From contig JAAROD010000087.1 of the NCBI GenBank assembly GCA_012274445.1, positions 744,001 through 808,000 on the forward strand: DNA of 64,000 nt. The letters run 5' to 3'. The notes below the pieces were generated by a model, which saw nothing but the letters and a program-made list of their open reading frames with translations, was not told the origin of the DNA and did no database searches. The translations under genes were made by a program, and so were the position numbers. Each line of letters opens with the position of its first letter. Within the stretch, counting starts at the first letter, position 1. This DNA comes from Sclerotiophoma versabilis (Eukaryota; Ascomycota; Dothideomycetes; Pleosporales; Didymellaceae). Shown here one piece after another: positions 37,803-48,378 of this stretch.

Positions 37803-38321
37803 GCAATGCGTGTTCTGATGCAGACGGTCGAGTAGGCTTGCCTTTCGACCGACATCCCTAAGTTGTATAATTCGACACCATCATACATTTTATCAAATTG
37901 TCTTCTTCCTTCCTCAACCCATAGAAAACGAAGTGCAGCTGTGGATATGGGACCTCGCCATAATACAACGTAACAGCCGCAACTTCCTCTCCGCCATAGT
38001 AGCGGCCATGTTGTCATTCGGATTGCCACGGACGAAGCCTTGACACAACGGCGCCAGAGGCTCACTGGCTGATGTGCCAGTGATTCCAATTTAGAACCCA
38101 GTGCCCTCGTGCAGCTGCTTCGGAAGGCATGCATGATGCTAACTATGTCCAGAACTCTCTCTTCATCACCCTGCAAAGTCTGATACCAAACCCCATGTAC
38201 TTAAAAAAACACCTAAGCTACGTAACAAGCAGGTTTTATTTACATGTCTTAGTTCTTTATTTCTAAACCTAGTACTAGACTTTAAAGCTTTTACGCTGTA
38301 GAGATATTAAAAAAGTCTATA
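37803..38321. other. Transition from the gene compartment to the AT-rich compartment
   Basis: The first 380 bp have normal composition and contain no supported gene. From about 38,190 CpA and TpG become rare and TpA dominates. The first recognisable element end begins at 38,322. Confidence 0.6.
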
Positions 38322-38508
38322 ACGTATCCTACAGGCAAAAGAATTAACAGGCAAGAGAATTACTTTTACTAAGCCCCTACTAAAGTACCCTTTCTATACT
38401 AATATCTTAATAACAACCTATTATTAACACGTCTTAGGAAGCTTAGATACAGTTTACGCTCTAGACTCTTAAACAAGATATAACTCTCTCCTAGTAATGC
38501 GCTGTAGC
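38322..38508 (+). mobile_element. Truncated Fot1/pogo terminal fragment
   Basis: It starts ACGTATCCTACAGGCAA after a TA and aligns by eye with the ends of the two longer copies, through the shared block TTACTTTTACTAAGCCCCTA and TCCTAGTAATGCGCTGTAGC. The match stops at 38,508, where an LTR-like TGTTAGGCCC begins, so a later insertion probably cut it. Confidence 0.65.
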
Positions 38509-40500
38509 TGTTAGGCCCTAAGGCTAGAGGCACTAAAGGAGAAGATTACAACACAGGATAGAATAATATAAACAGCTACAGGGTTAATTAGTAGACTATA
38601 GACTGTTTACTAGAGACTAGTAAACAGGTAGGGAGGGACTATATATATAGGGAGGTTACTCTACCTAGGGAACCTTCTAGTCTCTCTAGGCTAAAGAGCC
38701 TAAGGGGCCTAATATTATCCCTCTTCTATAGTTAAACGTCCTAGGCAATAGTAGACAGCCCCCTGCTAACTAGTACAGGAGCCCTATAGCCTATAATAGA
38801 ACAACCTATAGTATTATAGCTTTATCTTACCTACTTTATACTAGCTAGCGCAGAGCCTAAATATTCTCTTTTACTAGTAAGGTTATACCTACCTTTACCT
38901 TTACTTTTACTATAGCAGTCTGCGCGTAGTAGTAGCATAGGCTAGAAGCAAGGTAGTATATAAAGAGTTTCTCTCTACAATTCTAGTCTACTACTTCTAC
39001 ACTCTACTTCTTCTTCTAGTAAGTTTTTAAGATTTTAAGTTTTCTTTCTAATTTTTAATAGGCTTATATTTAGGCTATTATATACTATTATAGTATATAT
39101 TAGGCTATATAGGTATATTAGAGTCTAGAAAGCCTTTTTTAGATTAGTTTAGTGCTAACTAGGCTATAGTAAGCTATTTTATACTATAATAAACTATTAT
39201 AGCTAGTCTTATCTCTATCTATACTACTCTTATTTATTATAAACTTTACTAATACCTCTAACTATATATATAACTACTATAGATACTTCTACTATATATA
39301 TATTTATTATATTACCTTTTTTAGTAGTAGGTAGTATAGAATAGCTAGTAAGGTAGGCTGCTATTTTCTAGATATTACTAAGAAGAATAAGAACCTATTT
39401 AAGGCCTAGCTTTTTATAGTAAGCTCTAGAGATAATATTTAGGTAATAAGATACTAGAAATACTTTCTTACTAACTCTAACTACTTTATAGTAAGTTAGG
39501 TTACTTTAGGCTATAGTAGGCTATATTAGTACCTTCTAATATATTCTAGCTTCCTGCTAACTATTATAAGCACCTTAATACTATCTAGAACTATCTTAAT
39601 AATTTTATATCTAACTTTACTACTAATAATAAAAAAGAGCTTAGTACTGCCTAACTTGCTAAGGTTTATTATTCTCTAGCTAAGAAGTTAGTAAGGTAGA
39701 TTATCCTACTCTAGTCTAGCCTCTTTTAGGTTATTATAGTATAATACTAATTACTCTAATAGTAATTTTAAGCCTTTTACTAAGAAGCTATATCTCTATT
39801 CTAGCACTATTCTTCTATCTAATAAGCCTGTTACTAATATTTAGCCTAACAGCTAAAGGCGTAATAAGGCTAGCTAGTAGGCTAAGGTTAAGTCTTAGAA
39901 GTATAAGCTAAAGGCTTAGGTTACTGCTAAGGTTACTTCTCTTATAAAGAAGGTTAGTTTATCTCTCTTTTAGCTATTATAGGCTATTATAGCGTACTCT
40001 AATATATTATAGGCTAAAGGTATAGTTATTAATATTAGAATATATAATCTAGAAGCTAGAGCTATAAATTTAGTAATAGAAATAGAGTAGCTAACTACTA
40101 AGAGAGATACTACTTCTAAGAGTTATAAGAGTAGGCTTATAAAGTAGATTAATACTAAGAGAAAGAAGTATTAGAATATCCTAGCTAAGGTTACTAAATT
40201 ATAGTTAAGTAGTAGATAGTTTAGGTAGTTTTATATAGTTCTTAAGTATAGTAAGGTATTTTAGGCTATAGTAGTATATATAGAGCGTTTTAAGATACCT
40301 ACTACCTTTATAGCCTCTAAATAGTTATATTCTTTCTTTCTTAGCTATAGTATTCTGTTTAGTAATATTTTAGGCTACTATAGGCTATAATAAGGTATAC
40401 TAATACTAATGTCTAAGTGCTATTAAATACCTAAAACCTAGTAGAAAAAAATAGTAAAGGTAACTCTAGACTTTAGTTATTAGACTTAGTAATTTTAAAC
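38509..40500. mobile_element. LTR-like start and RIP-damaged plus-strand coding relic
   Basis: TGTTAGGCCC at 38,509 opens a segment with LTR-like composition up to about 39,000. From about 39,560 to 40,330, treating stops as mutated Gln/Trp codons, the plus strand reads like protein: NYYKHLNTI, then NFTTNNKKELSTA and LAKVYYSLAKKLV, and later, in another frame, a coiled-coil-like LEARAINLVIEIEQLTTKRD. These resemble Gag or another structural ORF but no family is certain. It lies just left of, and opposite in sense to, the gypsy pol relic. Confidence 0.4.
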
Positions 40501-43500
40501 TTTCTAGCTATATAGCCTAACTATCTCTCTTCTTTTTTAGGGGCTAGCCTAGCTACCTTTTAGCTCTCTATAGGCCTTACTATCTTTTTAGAAGAATTTT
40601 TTCTTTTTTCTAGAACTATTTAAGAGTATTAGAAGAGATATTTACTTTAGGCTTTTATAAGTTCTCTTTCTCTAGGTATCTATTCTATTTAATATAATAT
40701 AGCTATTATTTAGTCTTATTCTTTACTCTTTTAAGAATTTTTTCTATATTCTATATATTATTACTAAAAGTATAAAGTATATCTATAATTAGAGTGTCTA
40801 AGTATAGTATTAATTCTTTTAGGTTAAAGAGCTCTAGAAGTAATATATAAAAGACTAGGTAGATACTCTTTAGGCTAGAAAGGTCTACTTTAAATATTAT
40901 TAGGCCTATTTAGGCTACTATATACCCTAGGCCTATATATTTCTAGTCTAATTTCTGCTTTAGCCTAGTTAACTTAATATATTAGTTTAAGACTATAACT
41001 TAGTCTTCTACTCTAAAGGAGATTAGTAGCCTACTCTTATTTTAGTATACTTCTTAATACGTGTTAGCTATAATTATTTTATTCTTATACTTCTTTTAAA
41101 ATACTAGTACTTTTATAGCTATATACCTTTTTAGAGGGAATTCTCTCTAACTAAGAAGTATACTAGACTAGTTTATACTTCTAGAGGTTAGACTATAGTT
41201 TACTTAGAATAGTATACTCTTAATAGTTATATAGAGGCTGTTATTATACGTAAACTCTATAATAGAGATTTATAGTACCTAATTATCTTATTCTAAAAAG
41301 TAGTAGCACCTTAGATACTATTTAAGTATTTAGTTTTACTTTTTAGTTTACCTATCTATATTAGAATAGTAGGCAGAGGTAAGTACTCTTCTAGAATTAA
41401 GGTAGTATTAGAAGGTATTCTAGTATTTAGCGTTTATTAAGAGACCTTAATCTAAGATAATATATTTTAGTACTCTATATAGTTAGATTATTTCTCTTAT
41501 TTAAGCCTAAGTAAGGTTAATACTATTCTAGTTACTTTATACTAGAATATAGTAGGCTATCTTTATTAATTAGTATACTACTACTAGTATTATATTATAT
41601 ACTATGCTACTTAGTTTACTTAGAAGAAGCTCTATAATAAAGTCTATTATAGCTTTCTTCTATAGCTTATTAGGTAGTAGTAGTAGTTTAAGTAACCTAT
41701 ATAGCTTATATTAGGTAGAGGTTAATCTTCTATAGAGTATATACTCCTAGTAGTACTACTTAATATTATCTTTTATACCTTTCTACTTATATTAGTACTA
41801 AAGCTTTTTAAGTATTCTTTTTATACTAAAGTAGCCTACTAGTAGGTTATTATAGTACTCTTAGAGTACTACTGCCTTCTTCTTAGGTATTAAGGGGTGT
41901 TTTATCTCTAACTAGGCTAGACTGTTTTCCTATAGGTTACTTTAACTTTTTTTAGAGTTAGAGAGTAACAGCTATACTTCTATATATACTTTCTTACTAT
42001 CTTCTTCTTAAATTACCTATTATTTCTTAGAGAGTTATAAGTTAGTCTTCTAGAACTTCTAAAGAGCCTTACTTATTTTAGTTAGCAGCTTTTTAATACT
42101 AGCTAACCTTATAAGTATAGCTACTATCTAGATACTTAGGTTTCTTTTTTCTAATAAAAGGTCTTTAAAGAGTTATATAGAAGCCTTATTATACTTCTAT
42201 AAGAGCTTATATACCTTAGCTATATAGTTTAGCTACTAGAATAGCCTATTTACTAGGTTTGTAGTTTCTAGTCTATAGGTTAGAATAAAGTTATATTAGC
42301 TTAATACTAAATATAACCTTACCTACTAGTAGTTTAATACCTTAGTTTCTATAAACTACTTTAGGTTTATATAGTCTATTAGAATCTTAAAATAGATTTC
42401 TTAGAGGTAATAGCACTAATACTTTAAGCTTTTTACTATTACTAGCAGTTTCTAGTTATATACCTTATAATTATACTCTACTTAAATAAGCTTATGTAAG
42501 TAGAAGTTAACTAGCCTTTATTAGGCCTTCTTATCTAGTTCTAGGCTATACTAGCTTAGTATACCTATAATTACTCTACTAGAAGTGTCTACCTTAACCT
42601 TTATTAGCTTACCTCTTTTAAATTAAATTAGTATTAGTACTTCTAGAAAGGCGTTCTTTAGAATTCTAAAGACTTTCTTTACCTTTTCTAGTAGCTCTAT
42701 ATATTAGCTCTCTTCCCTCTTTATAGCTAAGCTGCTTCTAGCCTAGCCTAGCTCTTTCTTTATTAGAGTTATTAGAAAGAGAATAATTTAGCTAAAACTA
42801 TAGATAAACTATCTATAATAGTTTATAAAGCTAATAAATATATAAATATTATATATAGTTATAGGTAGTAGCTAATCTTAGATTGTTTTAACCTATTCTA
42901 GGTTAATACTAACTCTATTAGGTAATACTATATACTCTAGGTATTTAGTATATTATATATACTATTAACACTTTAAAAGCTTTATATATAGCTTTGCCTA
43001 GTATAGTCTCTCTAGAACTTTCTTAATATAGAAGATATATTCTTCTTTAGTATTAGAGAAGATTAGAATATTATCTAGGTATATAATATAGGTAATATTA
43101 AATAACTCTACTAGAGTTTTATTTATATAAGCCTAGAATTAAGCAGGTATATTAGTAAGCCTAAATAGTATTACTATATACTTAAAATAGCTGTACCTAG
43201 TCCTAAATATATTTTTCTACTTATTCTCTTTCTTAATTCTAATTCTATAGTAAGTATCTTTAATATCTAGCTTAGTATAGACCTTTACTTAGAATAGAGG
43301 CTTTAGAAATTTAGTTATTAGAAGTAAAAAGTAGTAGTTCTTTACTATAACCTTATTAAGGCCTTAGTAGTCTATATATAGCCTAAGGCTACTATTCTTC
43401 TTCTTTATAAAGAGTATAGAGGTACCTACTAGAGACTTTAAGTAGTAAATCTATTCTCTAGCTATATAATTAGTAAGGTATTTCTATAAGACTACTAATT

Positions 43501-43967
43501 CTGCCTTAGATAACCTATATAGAGGTTAGAAGAGTAGTATACTATTCTTTACTAAAGTAATTACTAGATTATTTAAGCTATACTTAGGCAGCTCTCTAGA
43601 GTTATCTTCTAATACTATATTAGTATAATTAGAGTACTATAAGAGAAAGTTAGCTATTTTACTTCTTTTTAGCCTACTTTAGCCTATAAAGTTAATAAGG
43701 TATATATATATATCTACTCTAGAGTCTTATATAGTACGTTTAAACTCTTTAGTATCTTTTATAGCTATTTTCTAGAACTTAGCTATATTTTTAGCTTTAG
43801 TTTCTCTAAATAATATACGCCTACTAGTATAGTTTATTCTAGGCTAATATATATTAATCTAGAGTAGACTAAGGTATATCTTATACTTCTTAAGGTTAGT
43901 AATAATAAATAGTAAATTATAGGTTTCTTTTTTACCTTATAAATCTATAATAGTTATTCTTATAGTT
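40500..43967 (-). mobile_element. RIP-degraded Ty3/gypsy pol relic
   Basis: Read on the minus strand with stops ignored, this is a gypsy polyprotein. Reverse transcriptase at about 43,560-42,900 shows SLRLYIDY, KLDIKDTYYRIRI, FRTRYSYFKY and IYLDNILIF, the last being the YLDD box with Asp changed to Asn. Integrase at about 41,800-41,280 shows the DFI...VVVY core and a decayed TAYHPQTDGQTE box ahead of LEQYLRCY. Changes are C-to-T and G-to-A, consistent with RIP. The 5' half (protease side) is cut off by the intact element at 43,968. It is dead. Confidence 0.8.
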
Positions 43968-44468
43968 TGTTGAAGTTGTACTTTCAAGCAAAGCTCGTAA
44001 GCACTATTCGTATTGGTTCTCAGGGATGAGCGCTGGTACAGGATGATCCGTAAGGGTTGGGGTTATTGTCTAGTGAGACACCGTGACAATGGAGGGTAAC
44101 AATGAGTAGTATAGAGTAGACTATCTAGCTCGAGAGTTGGGGGTTGAGATTCCAAAGACAAACTTGATTGACTAAGTTGAACACGAACCATAAGGGTTGT
44201 GTTCCTACTGACTATATACTTAAGATGTCCCATAGTGTAGCATGGTCTTCCACCAAGTCCCATAGGGGGCCTTGTGGTATTCATGGAACAATGTGGGATT
44301 CGTGGGACATCACGTGACGTTGTGTTGTCGTGTCTCACACTCCTGACTCCAGGTTCTGTGTGGAGTTCGTGAGACATCACGTGACCTGGGGCCTGGCGCC
44401 CGCCGATCCAGGGCCCGCCATTGGTAATAAGTCACCATCCCCGCGTGCCATCCTCCGAGATCGTAACA
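43968..44468 (-). repeat. 3' LTR (501 bp) of intact gypsy chromovirus
   Basis: The plus-strand sequence TGTTGAAG...CGTAACA is repeated at 50,453-50,953 with no difference found by eye. In element sense it runs TGTTACG...CTTCAACA, with canonical TG/CA ends. A TATA box lies at 44,213-44,218, a GTGTTCAA site (minus strand) at 44,184-44,177, and two 20-bp repeats containing CACGTGA at 44,299-44,318 and 44,366-44,385. Confidence 0.97.
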
Positions 44469-44483
44469 CTATCCCCCTCTTCC
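44469..44483 (-). other. Polypurine tract next to 3' LTR
   Basis: Sense sequence GGAAGAGGGGGATAG directly abuts the 3' LTR, the expected site for plus-strand DNA priming in LTR retrotransposons. Confidence 0.8.
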
Positions 44484-44510
44484 ACGATTCATGTCCTCAT
44501 GAATTAACCG

Positions 44511-45056
44511 ATGTCCTCCAGGAGTACTCTACACCGTCATACCAAAGGAGATCGCATAAACGCTGTCGGATTCATTGCCATGGTTGCTTGCAAATACTGC
44601 GCCAAGAACAACTTGCCTTGCAAGTTGGCGTCCCTGAGCAAGAAGTGCGGAAACTGCGAGTACAACGGGATCAAGAAGTGTGAACCAGTTGACCTGCCCG
44701 TTCCCGACTTCTCGAAAATCGACAACGAGATGTCGCGGTTGGAACAAATGGAAGACGAAGCGGCTGAGGCCGAGGAGGCCGCGATGGCCGCCTTGCAAGC
44801 TGCCCGTGCGAAGTTGAATCGGGTGCGTAAACAAAAGAAATTCTTAAAGCGTCGAGAACAACAATGGTTCGACGCGAGTGCTCAGTTCGTTGAAGAGATT
44901 GAGCCTCTGGAGCAACAGGAGTCGTTGTTGAATGACGTCACTGTTCTCGAAAATGGGCTCATGCCCGGGACCCTTGGTCTCGACTGGGGATCGTATCCTC
45001 CGCCTCTGGATCCTGATTCCGCCGATACTGCCGCAACAACTGTTGGCAGTTCTTAA
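44511..45056 (+). CDS. Antisense ORF of the retrotransposon: Zn2Cys6-like cluster plus coiled coil
   Basis: This 181-residue ORF lies on the strand opposite to gag-pol, between the pol end and the 3' LTR, and overlaps the last 98 bp of pol tail-to-tail. Residues 27-56 have C-x2-C-x6-C-x8-C-x2-C-x6-C, exactly the spacing of fungal Zn(II)2Cys6 DNA-binding clusters, with Lys beside several cysteines. Residues about 68-125 are a Glu/Ala/Lys-rich coiled coil ending in RKQKKFLKRREQQW. The C-terminal 40 residues are acidic and Pro-rich. The ATG at 44,511 is the first in frame; Met24 (44,580) is an alternative. The LTR just upstream could supply a promoter on this strand. Function is unknown: regulator of the element, targeting factor or captured host gene are all possible. 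The six-cysteine spacing and open frame in an otherwise intact element argue against chance. Confidence 0.75.
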   Translation: MSSRSTLHRHTKGDRINAVGFIAMVACKYCAKNNLPCKLASLSKKCGNCEYNGIKKCEPVDLPVPDFSKIDNEMSRLEQMEDEAAEAEEAAMAALQAARAKLNRVRKQKKFLKRREQQWFDASAQFVEEIEPLEQQESLLNDVTVLENGLMPGTLGLDWGSYPPPLDPDSADTAATTVGSS

Positions 45057-48000
45057 GGTGCGCTGGGGGTTCCCATGTACTTTCTGACTCCGGGTACCCT
45101 AACCATTTGACTAGGTATCGAATACCTTTCTTGGTTCTTCGATGTGTTGTTATTTTTTCGACTTCCCACTCATCGTTGCCGTCGGCTTGGTAGTGGAAGT
45201 CTTTCTGGATTGGCGTTCTTGGGTCGGCAGGTTCCAACAGCGAGACATGGAACACTGGGTGGATCTTTGCATCCTTGGGTAGCTCAAGTCGGTAGTTGAC
45301 TGGGCTGATTTGCTTAGAAATGAAAAATGGTCCGACCTTGACCTTGTCCAGTTTTTTCGTTGCTCTTCGTGTTCTGAGATTTTTTGTGAGGAGATAGACT
45401 TTATCCCCCTCCTTTAGCTGAGGTGCCGTTTTTCGTTTCTGATTGACATATGAAATGGCTCGTTCCTGAGCCCGTGCGATGTTTTCGAGTGATTTCTGGT
45501 GTACTTCCTTTAGTCTGACTGCTGAAGCTATTGCTGATTCCGTCTGAATAGGGCAATTGAGAGATCGAGTAAAGAGATTTGGGTGTCTCCCGTGATTCGC
45601 GAAGAACGGCGTTGTGCCTGTTGCTTCCGATAACTTGTTGTTGTATGCGATTTGTGCCATGGGTAACAGCGAGACCCAGTTGTCTTGTTCCTGGTTGCTG
45701 TAGATCCGAAGGTACGTTTCCATCGTCTGATTCGTTCTTTCTGTCTGTCCGTCCGTCTGCGGATGATAGGCTGTAGATAGCTTTTTCTTGGTACCTAATG
45801 CGGCAAGCATCGTGGTCCAATAGTTTGACGTGAAAAGCTTATCTCTGTCGCTGACAATTGACTCGGGCATTCCGTGGTGGCGAATGATCCGATCGATGAA
45901 TACCGTAGCTAGCTGCCGCGCAGTGTAGCTGTGTCTGAATGGTATCATTTCAGCGTATTTGGTGAATCGATCCACTACGACGAAGATTGAGTCGTAGGTA
46001 TATCCTGTGACAGGGTCCTTGGAGGGTGGTAGCTGCGTAACGAAATCCATCGTGATGTTCGTCCATGGTGCCGTGGGTGGCTCCATTGCTTGTGCCTCTC
46101 CGTACTTGGCGTGTGTGCTGTGCTTGTTCTGTTGGCACTGCACGCAGTTCCTGATGAACTTGGTGACCTTGTCCTTCATGTTGGGAAACTCATAATGTCG
46201 CTTGATGAGTTCCATGGTGCGGGCAATACCAGGGTGTCCGTGTAGCGCATCGTCATGATGTCTTGAGATGACTTCCTCTTGAAGCTCCTCTGGTACTTGC
46301 TCCGGGATGCGTTGTTCCTGCTGAACTTGCATCACTAGATTGAGCTGCTGTGTTGGTCCTAAAGACCCATCTTTGTTAACTCCGAGGATGGCGAATTTGT
46401 TGATTGTCTTTTCGCCTGCGAGGTCGTGGCGTCGGCTGAGCGCGTCTGCTCTACCGTTTTCCTTCCCCGGTGTGTACAGGATCTTGAACTTGTACTGACC
46501 AAGCATTTCTGACCAGCGTACTTGCCGTCGGTTCAGAACCTTAGTAGTGGTGAAATGTACCAAGTTCTTGTGATCTGTGTAGATGGTGAGTTCTGAGCAG
46601 CTTTCTGCGTATACTCTCCAATGTTGTAGTGCATCGACGATGGCCATAAGCTCTTTGTCGTGTACATCGTAACGTTCTTCCGGTGCCGTGAACTTCCTTG
46701 AGTGGTAGGCGATCGGGTGCCATTGACCGCCTCGTTCTTGAGTAATGCATGCTCCTAATGCCAAATCCGAGGCATCTGTTTCAAGGCGTGCGGGTTCGCC
46801 GCTCCTGAATGCAATCAGTGTGGGAGGCTCTATGCATGCTTGCTTGAGCGATTGGAAAGCGTCTTCTTGCGCTTGTTCCCATTTGAAGGGTGTGTCCTTC
46901 CGCGTAAGTCTCGTGAGCGGTAAGGCCTTCATGGAGTAGTCCTTGATGAAACGTCGGTTGAAGTTGACGAACCCAAGGAATTCTTGAATTCCCTTGACTG
47001 TAGTGGGTGTCGGCCAATCCTTCACAACCTGGATTTTCTTTTCGCTCATCTTAACTCCATATCTTCCTACGACATAGCCAAGGAACTCTACTTCTTCCTT
47101 GTGCCATTCGCACTTCTCTGGCTTCAGCCTGAGGTCTGCTGTTGCTAAGCATTCTAACACTTGTCGCACGTGGACCTTGTGTTCTTCTAGTGTTTTGCTG
47201 TACACTAGGATGTCATCGAGGTATGCCACCACTGTAATGTCCAGGTGTGCTCGTAGCACATTGTTGATTAGTGCCTGGCATACTGCTGGTGCATTGGTTA
47301 GCCCAAATGGCATGACCGTATACTCGTAGTGACCATAACGGGTTCTAAACGCCGTCTTCCATTCTTCGCCCTTCTTCATGCGTATGAGGTTGTACGCTCC
47401 GCGTAAGTCGAGTGCGGTGAAGAACTTCGCTCCTGATAACCGGTCCTGTAACTCGGATATGTTGGGTAGCGGGTAACGATTCTTGATGGTGATATCGTTC
47501 AGCTTTCGGTAGTCGACGCAAAGCCTCAGCTTGCCGTCTTTCTTTGGTACGAATAGAATGGGAAATCCCGCCGGGGATTCGGATTTCCTAATGAATCCTT
47601 TCGCGAGGTTCTCCTTGATGTACTCGCGTAATATCTCGAGCTCTTTCTCGGATAACTGGTATATAGGCCCGAAGGGTGGTTCTTTCCCTTCCTCGAGTTT
47701 AATCTCACAATCCCAAGGTTGATGCTTGGGTAGCGCTTTTGCGGATAACTCTTCTTTAAACATCCAGGCGTACTGTCTATACACATCTGGTATGCCAGGA
47801 GGTGCACTCTTGTTCTCCTTAACCGTCGTGGAGGGGCTTCCTTTGTCCACACGGTCGACCGCTCTATCTTGGCGCGTCTTATGTGTCGAAGAGACGTTGT
47901 TGATCTCCTTCTCATCCACCAGTCGCGGCGTGCGCTGCGTGGGTTTCGATGCATTGGTGCCGCATTTGCATCGTCTCAACGAAAGTCTTTCCCATGTCCA

Positions 48001-48378
48001 GTCTATCTCTGGATTGTGCTTTCGTAACCAGGGAAGTCCTAGTATGACGTCGTGCGTGGCCTTTGCGAAGACGTCTAGGGTTAGTTCCTCGTGGTGCCCC
48101 TGTATCTCTAGGGGGGCCGCTATCACCTCGTACATGATATACGGCTCTTCCGGCATTGATTCTCCATTGGCTACTCGGAGCGAATAGGCATGTTCCTTTG
48201 TGCGTGGTACGAGGCCTGCTCGGTACATCGCTGTTTGGGATATGTAATTCGCTTGTGCTCCTGAGTCCAAGAGTGCCGATAATACTACTCCATTTAACTT
48301 GATGGGTAGTCTGATGAGTGAGCCGTCCCCAATAGCGTTAAGGGATCGCTCGACGGAGCACTCTTTTGGCGCTTGCCT
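44959..48378 (-). CDS. pol: Pol polyprotein (protease, RT, RNase H, integrase, chromodomain) in -1 frame
   Basis: The frame is entered by -1 slippage at 48,384-48,378 and stays open for about 1,139 codons. Domains in order: aspartic protease LLDSGAQANYI; reverse transcriptase with LRLCVDYRKLN, FTALDLRGAYNLIRM, VMPFGLTNAPA and VAYLDDILVYS; RNase H with ETDASDLALGA and TIYTDHKNL; integrase with the HHCC zinc site (HGHPGIARTMELIKRHY...CVQCQQNK) and catalytic MDFVTQLP, IVSDRDKLFT and STAYHPQTDGQTERTNQ; then a chromodomain (EWEVEKI, RYLVKWLGYPESESTWEP). All catalytic acids are present. Pol replicates the element in cytoplasmic particles and inserts cDNA, with the chromodomain steering it to methylated-histone chromatin; these are family properties. 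There is no ATG near the protease, so expression as Gag-Pol is expected. Confidence 0.96.
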   Translation of the reverse strand, partial: RQAPKECSVERSLNAIGDGSLIRLPIKLNGVVLSALLDSGAQANYISQTAMYRAGLVPRTKEHAYSLRVANGESMPEEPYIMYEVIAAPLEIQGHHEELTLDVFAKATHDVILGLPWLRKHNPEIDWTWERLSLRRCKCGTNASKPTQRTPRLVDEKEINNVSSTHKTRQDRAVDRVDKGSPSTTVKENKSAPPGIPDVYRQYAWMFKEELSAKALPKHQPWDCEIKLEEGKEPPFGPIYQLSEKELEILREYIKENLAKGFIRKSESPAGFPILFVPKKDGKLRLCVDYRKLNDITIKNRYPLPNISELQDRLSGAKFFTALDLRGAYNLIRMKKGEEWKTAFRTRYGHYEYTVMPFGLTNAPAVCQALINNVLRAHLDITVVAYLDDILVYSKTLEEHKVHVRQVLECLATADLRLKPEKCEWHKEEVEFLGYVVGRYGVKMSEKKIQVVKDWPTPTTVKGIQEFLGFVNFNRRFIKDYSMKALPLTRLTRKDTPFKWEQAQEDAFQSLKQACIEPPTLIAFRSGEPARLETDASDLALGACITQERGGQWHPIAYHSRKFTAPEERYDVHDKELMAIVDALQHWRVYAESCSELTIYTDHKNLVHFTTTKVLNRRQVRWSEMLGQYKFKILYTPGKENGRADALSRRHDLAGEKTINKFAILGVNKDGSLGPTQQLNLVMQVQQEQRIPEQVPEELQEEVISRHHDDALHGHPGIARTMELIKRHYEFPNMKDKVTKFIRNCVQCQQNKHSTHAKYGEAQAMEPPTAPWTNITMDFVTQLPPSKDPVTGYTYDSIFVVVDRFTKYAEMIPFRHSYTARQLATVFIDRIIRHHGMPESIVSDRDKLFTSNYWTTMLAALGTKKKLSTAYHPQTDGQTERTNQTMETYLRIYSNQEQDNWVSLLPMAQIAYNNKLSEATGTTPFFANHGRHPNLFTRSLNCPIQTESAIASAVRLKEVHQKSLENIARAQERAISYVNQKRKTAPQLKEGDKVYLLTKNLRTRRATKKLDKVKVGPFFISKQISPVNYRLELPKDAKIHPVFHVSLLEPADPRTPIQKDFHYQADGNDEWEVEKITTHRRTKKGIRYLVKWLGYPESESTWEPPAHLKNCQQLLRQYRRNQDPEAEDTIPSRDQGSRA

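Noticed and set aside
44063..44380. A 105-codon open frame in the LTRs (also 50,548-50,865)
   Set aside because: It lies wholly inside the LTR, crosses the promoter elements and TATA box, and has no recognisable domain. Its identity in both LTRs only reflects LTR identity.
45401..47954. Several 60-140 codon frames inside gag-pol on both strands
   Set aside because: Shadow frames of pol; no start context or domain. Unlike the antisense ORF near the LTR, none has a structured motif.
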